NCBI GenBank assembly: GCA_016744555.1
Contig: JADGED010000104.1
Coordinates: 1 to 8,571, forward strand
Source of the DNA: Desulfuromonadaceae bacterium
GTDB taxonomy: Bacteria > Desulfobacterota > Desulfuromonadia > Desulfuromonadales > Geopsychrobacteraceae
Reading direction: 5' to 3'
Length of the DNA stretch: 8,571 nucleotides
A model generated the notes under the pieces. It made no database searches. It was not told the origin of the DNA and saw only the letters and a program-made list of their open reading frames with translations. This document shows positions 8,241-8,571 of the stretch, piece after piece. Made by a program: the position numbers and the translations under genes. Position 1 is the first letter of the stretch; each line of letters starts with the position of its first letter.

Positions 8241-8253
8241 TTATGTTCTGATT
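8241..8253 (-). promoter_or_regulatory. IHF-like binding site in the leader
   Basis: The minus-strand sequence AATCAGAACATAA fits the IHF consensus WATCARNNNNTTR with one mismatch, in the second base of TTR. It lies about 70 bases before the first repeat. IHF bending of the leader is established for type I-F adaptation in Pectobacterium, so the location is plausible, but a one-mismatch match in AT-rich DNA is weak evidence. Confidence 0.4.
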
Positions 8254-8290
8254 TGAAGAAAGGTAAAATTTAGTATTTGCAGAATGCTCT

Positions 8291-8319
8291 TTGAAAAATA
8301 AATAGTTAAAGATTATATT
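8291..8319 (+). promoter_or_regulatory. Predicted sigma-70 promoter of the CRISPR array
   Basis: TTGAAA (8291-8296) and TATATT (8314-8319) each match five of six consensus bases of the -35 and -10 boxes. They are separated by exactly 17 bases. Transcription would start around 8324-8328, the very beginning of the first repeat. This would be the promoter for the pre-crRNA, possibly alongside read-through from the cas operon. Confidence 0.62.
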
Positions 8320-8323
8320 TGTA

Positions 8324-8571
8324 GTTCACTGCCGGATAGGCAGCTAAGAAAACGAAAGGGAGCAATGGGGCTGTCGGAGAAAAGTTCACTGCCGGATAGG
8401 CAGCTAAGAAAAGATGTATTTTTAAATGAAACGGCAAGTACCGGTTCACTGCCGGATAGGCAGCTAAGAAAAACAATCAAGCATGAGCATGCGCAGATAA
8501 GGCGTTCACTGCCGGATAGGCAGCTAAGAAAGATCGGGCGTCGATAAAGAGAAAGTTGCTACTGGTCACTG
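8324..8571 (+). CRISPR. Type I-F CRISPR array, leader-proximal end (cut by window edge)
   Basis: Four identical 28-base repeats lie at 8324-8351, 8384-8411, 8444-8471 and 8504-8531. A fifth begins at 8564 and is cut off after eight bases. Four 32-base spacers lie at 8352-8383, 8412-8443, 8472-8503 and 8532-8563. The 60-base period is exact. Each repeat consists of GTTCA, stem CTGCC, loop GGATA, stem GGCAG and tail CTAAGAAA. It is the I-F repeat family except that the P. aeruginosa form, as I recall it, has GTATA in the loop. Cas6f should cut after the last G of GGCAG, giving crRNAs with the 8-nt 5' handle CUAAGAAA, a 32-nt guide and a 20-nt 3' hairpin. The spacers share no obvious similarity with each other or, by eye, with the rest of the window. 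Total array length is unknown. Confidence 0.98.
8564..8571 (+). repeat. Start of fifth repeat with a second-position change
   Basis: The last eight bases read GGTCACTG where the other repeats begin GTTCACTG, a single T-to-G change at repeat position 2. The exact 60-base period confirms that this is a repeat. The changed base lies outside the hairpin stem and outside the 5' handle, so processing should be unaffected. The remainder lies beyond the window. Confidence 0.8.

Larger units (their letters stand above)
8197..8323 (+). promoter_or_regulatory. CRISPR leader
   Basis: This 127-base AT-rich, T-tract-rich region separates the cas6f stop from the first repeat, and the array reads away from it, so it is the leader. 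In type I-F systems the leader carries the array promoter and the signals for spacer insertion by Cas1 and Cas2-3, including IHF binding. Visible elements are a direct repeat TTTTTGTAAG (8200-8209 and 8212-8221), an IHF-like site at 8241-8253, a short inverted pair GCAAAT/ATTTGC (8236-8241, 8275-8280), and a sigma-70-like promoter at 8291-8319. No open frame or convincing terminator hairpin was seen, although the start of the region is T-rich. Confidence 0.88.

Noticed and set aside
8365..8547. 60-codon open frame on the + strand across the array
   Set aside because: It is the repeats read in frame (repeated SLPDRQLRK). The 60-base unit is a multiple of three and has no stop, so this is an artefact of the array.
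2..8571. A new defence gene, transposon-linked I-F variant (Tn7-like, I-F3) or anti-CRISPR gene hidden in the locus
   Set aside because: cas1 and a full cas2-3 are present, csy1 and csy2 are separate, no tniQ or transposase gene is visible, and no unexplained open frame remains between genes. This is ordinary I-F1.

Overview
The window holds a nearly complete type I-F (Ypest subtype, Csy) CRISPR-Cas locus, entirely on the + strand. It runs from the first visible codons of cas1 to the first four repeat-spacer units of a CRISPR array. All six genes of the subtype are present and intact, in the usual order: cas1, the cas2-cas3 fusion, csy1 (cas8f), csy2 (cas5f), csy3 (cas7f) and cas6f (csy4). 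No mobile element, tRNA, rRNA or unrelated cargo gene is visible.

Organism: the gene set, the protein motifs and the repeat family point to a gammaproteobacterium. The base composition is moderately AT-rich, by eye a little over 40% GC, so it is not a high-GC pseudomonad. An enterobacterial, vibrio-like or Pasteurellaceae-like host would fit, but the genus cannot be fixed from this sequence.

Layout: positions 2-955 encode Cas1, and its true start may lie just before the window. Positions 952-4236 encode Cas2-3, overlapping cas1 by ATGA. A 52-base gap with a strong ribosome binding site precedes csy1 (4289-5632). csy2 (5629-6612) overlaps csy1 by ATGA. csy3 (6635-7636) and cas6f (7651-8196) follow after gaps of 22 and 14 bases. 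A 127-base AT-rich leader (8197-8323) separates cas6f from the array. The array starts at 8324 with four identical 28-base repeats and four 32-base spacers. A fifth repeat, differing at its second base, is cut off by the window edge.

How the parts work together, from knowledge of the family: Cas1 and Cas2-3 capture foreign DNA and insert it as new spacers at the leader end. The array transcript is cut by Cas6f at the repeat hairpin into 60-nt crRNAs. Csy1, Csy2, several Csy3 subunits and Cas6f assemble on each crRNA as the Csy (Cascade) surveillance complex. Csy1 reads the GG/CC PAM, and Cas2-3 is then recruited to unwind and degrade the target. Every catalytic or recognition residue I could place by memory-based alignment to the Pseudomonas aeruginosa proteins is conserved, so the system looks functional.

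This is a well-known system, not a new one. The details most worth a second look are the uncommon GGATA loop in the repeat, a good sigma-70-like promoter that would start transcription almost exactly at the first repeat, short direct and inverted repeats with an IHF-like site in the leader, and the altered fifth repeat.
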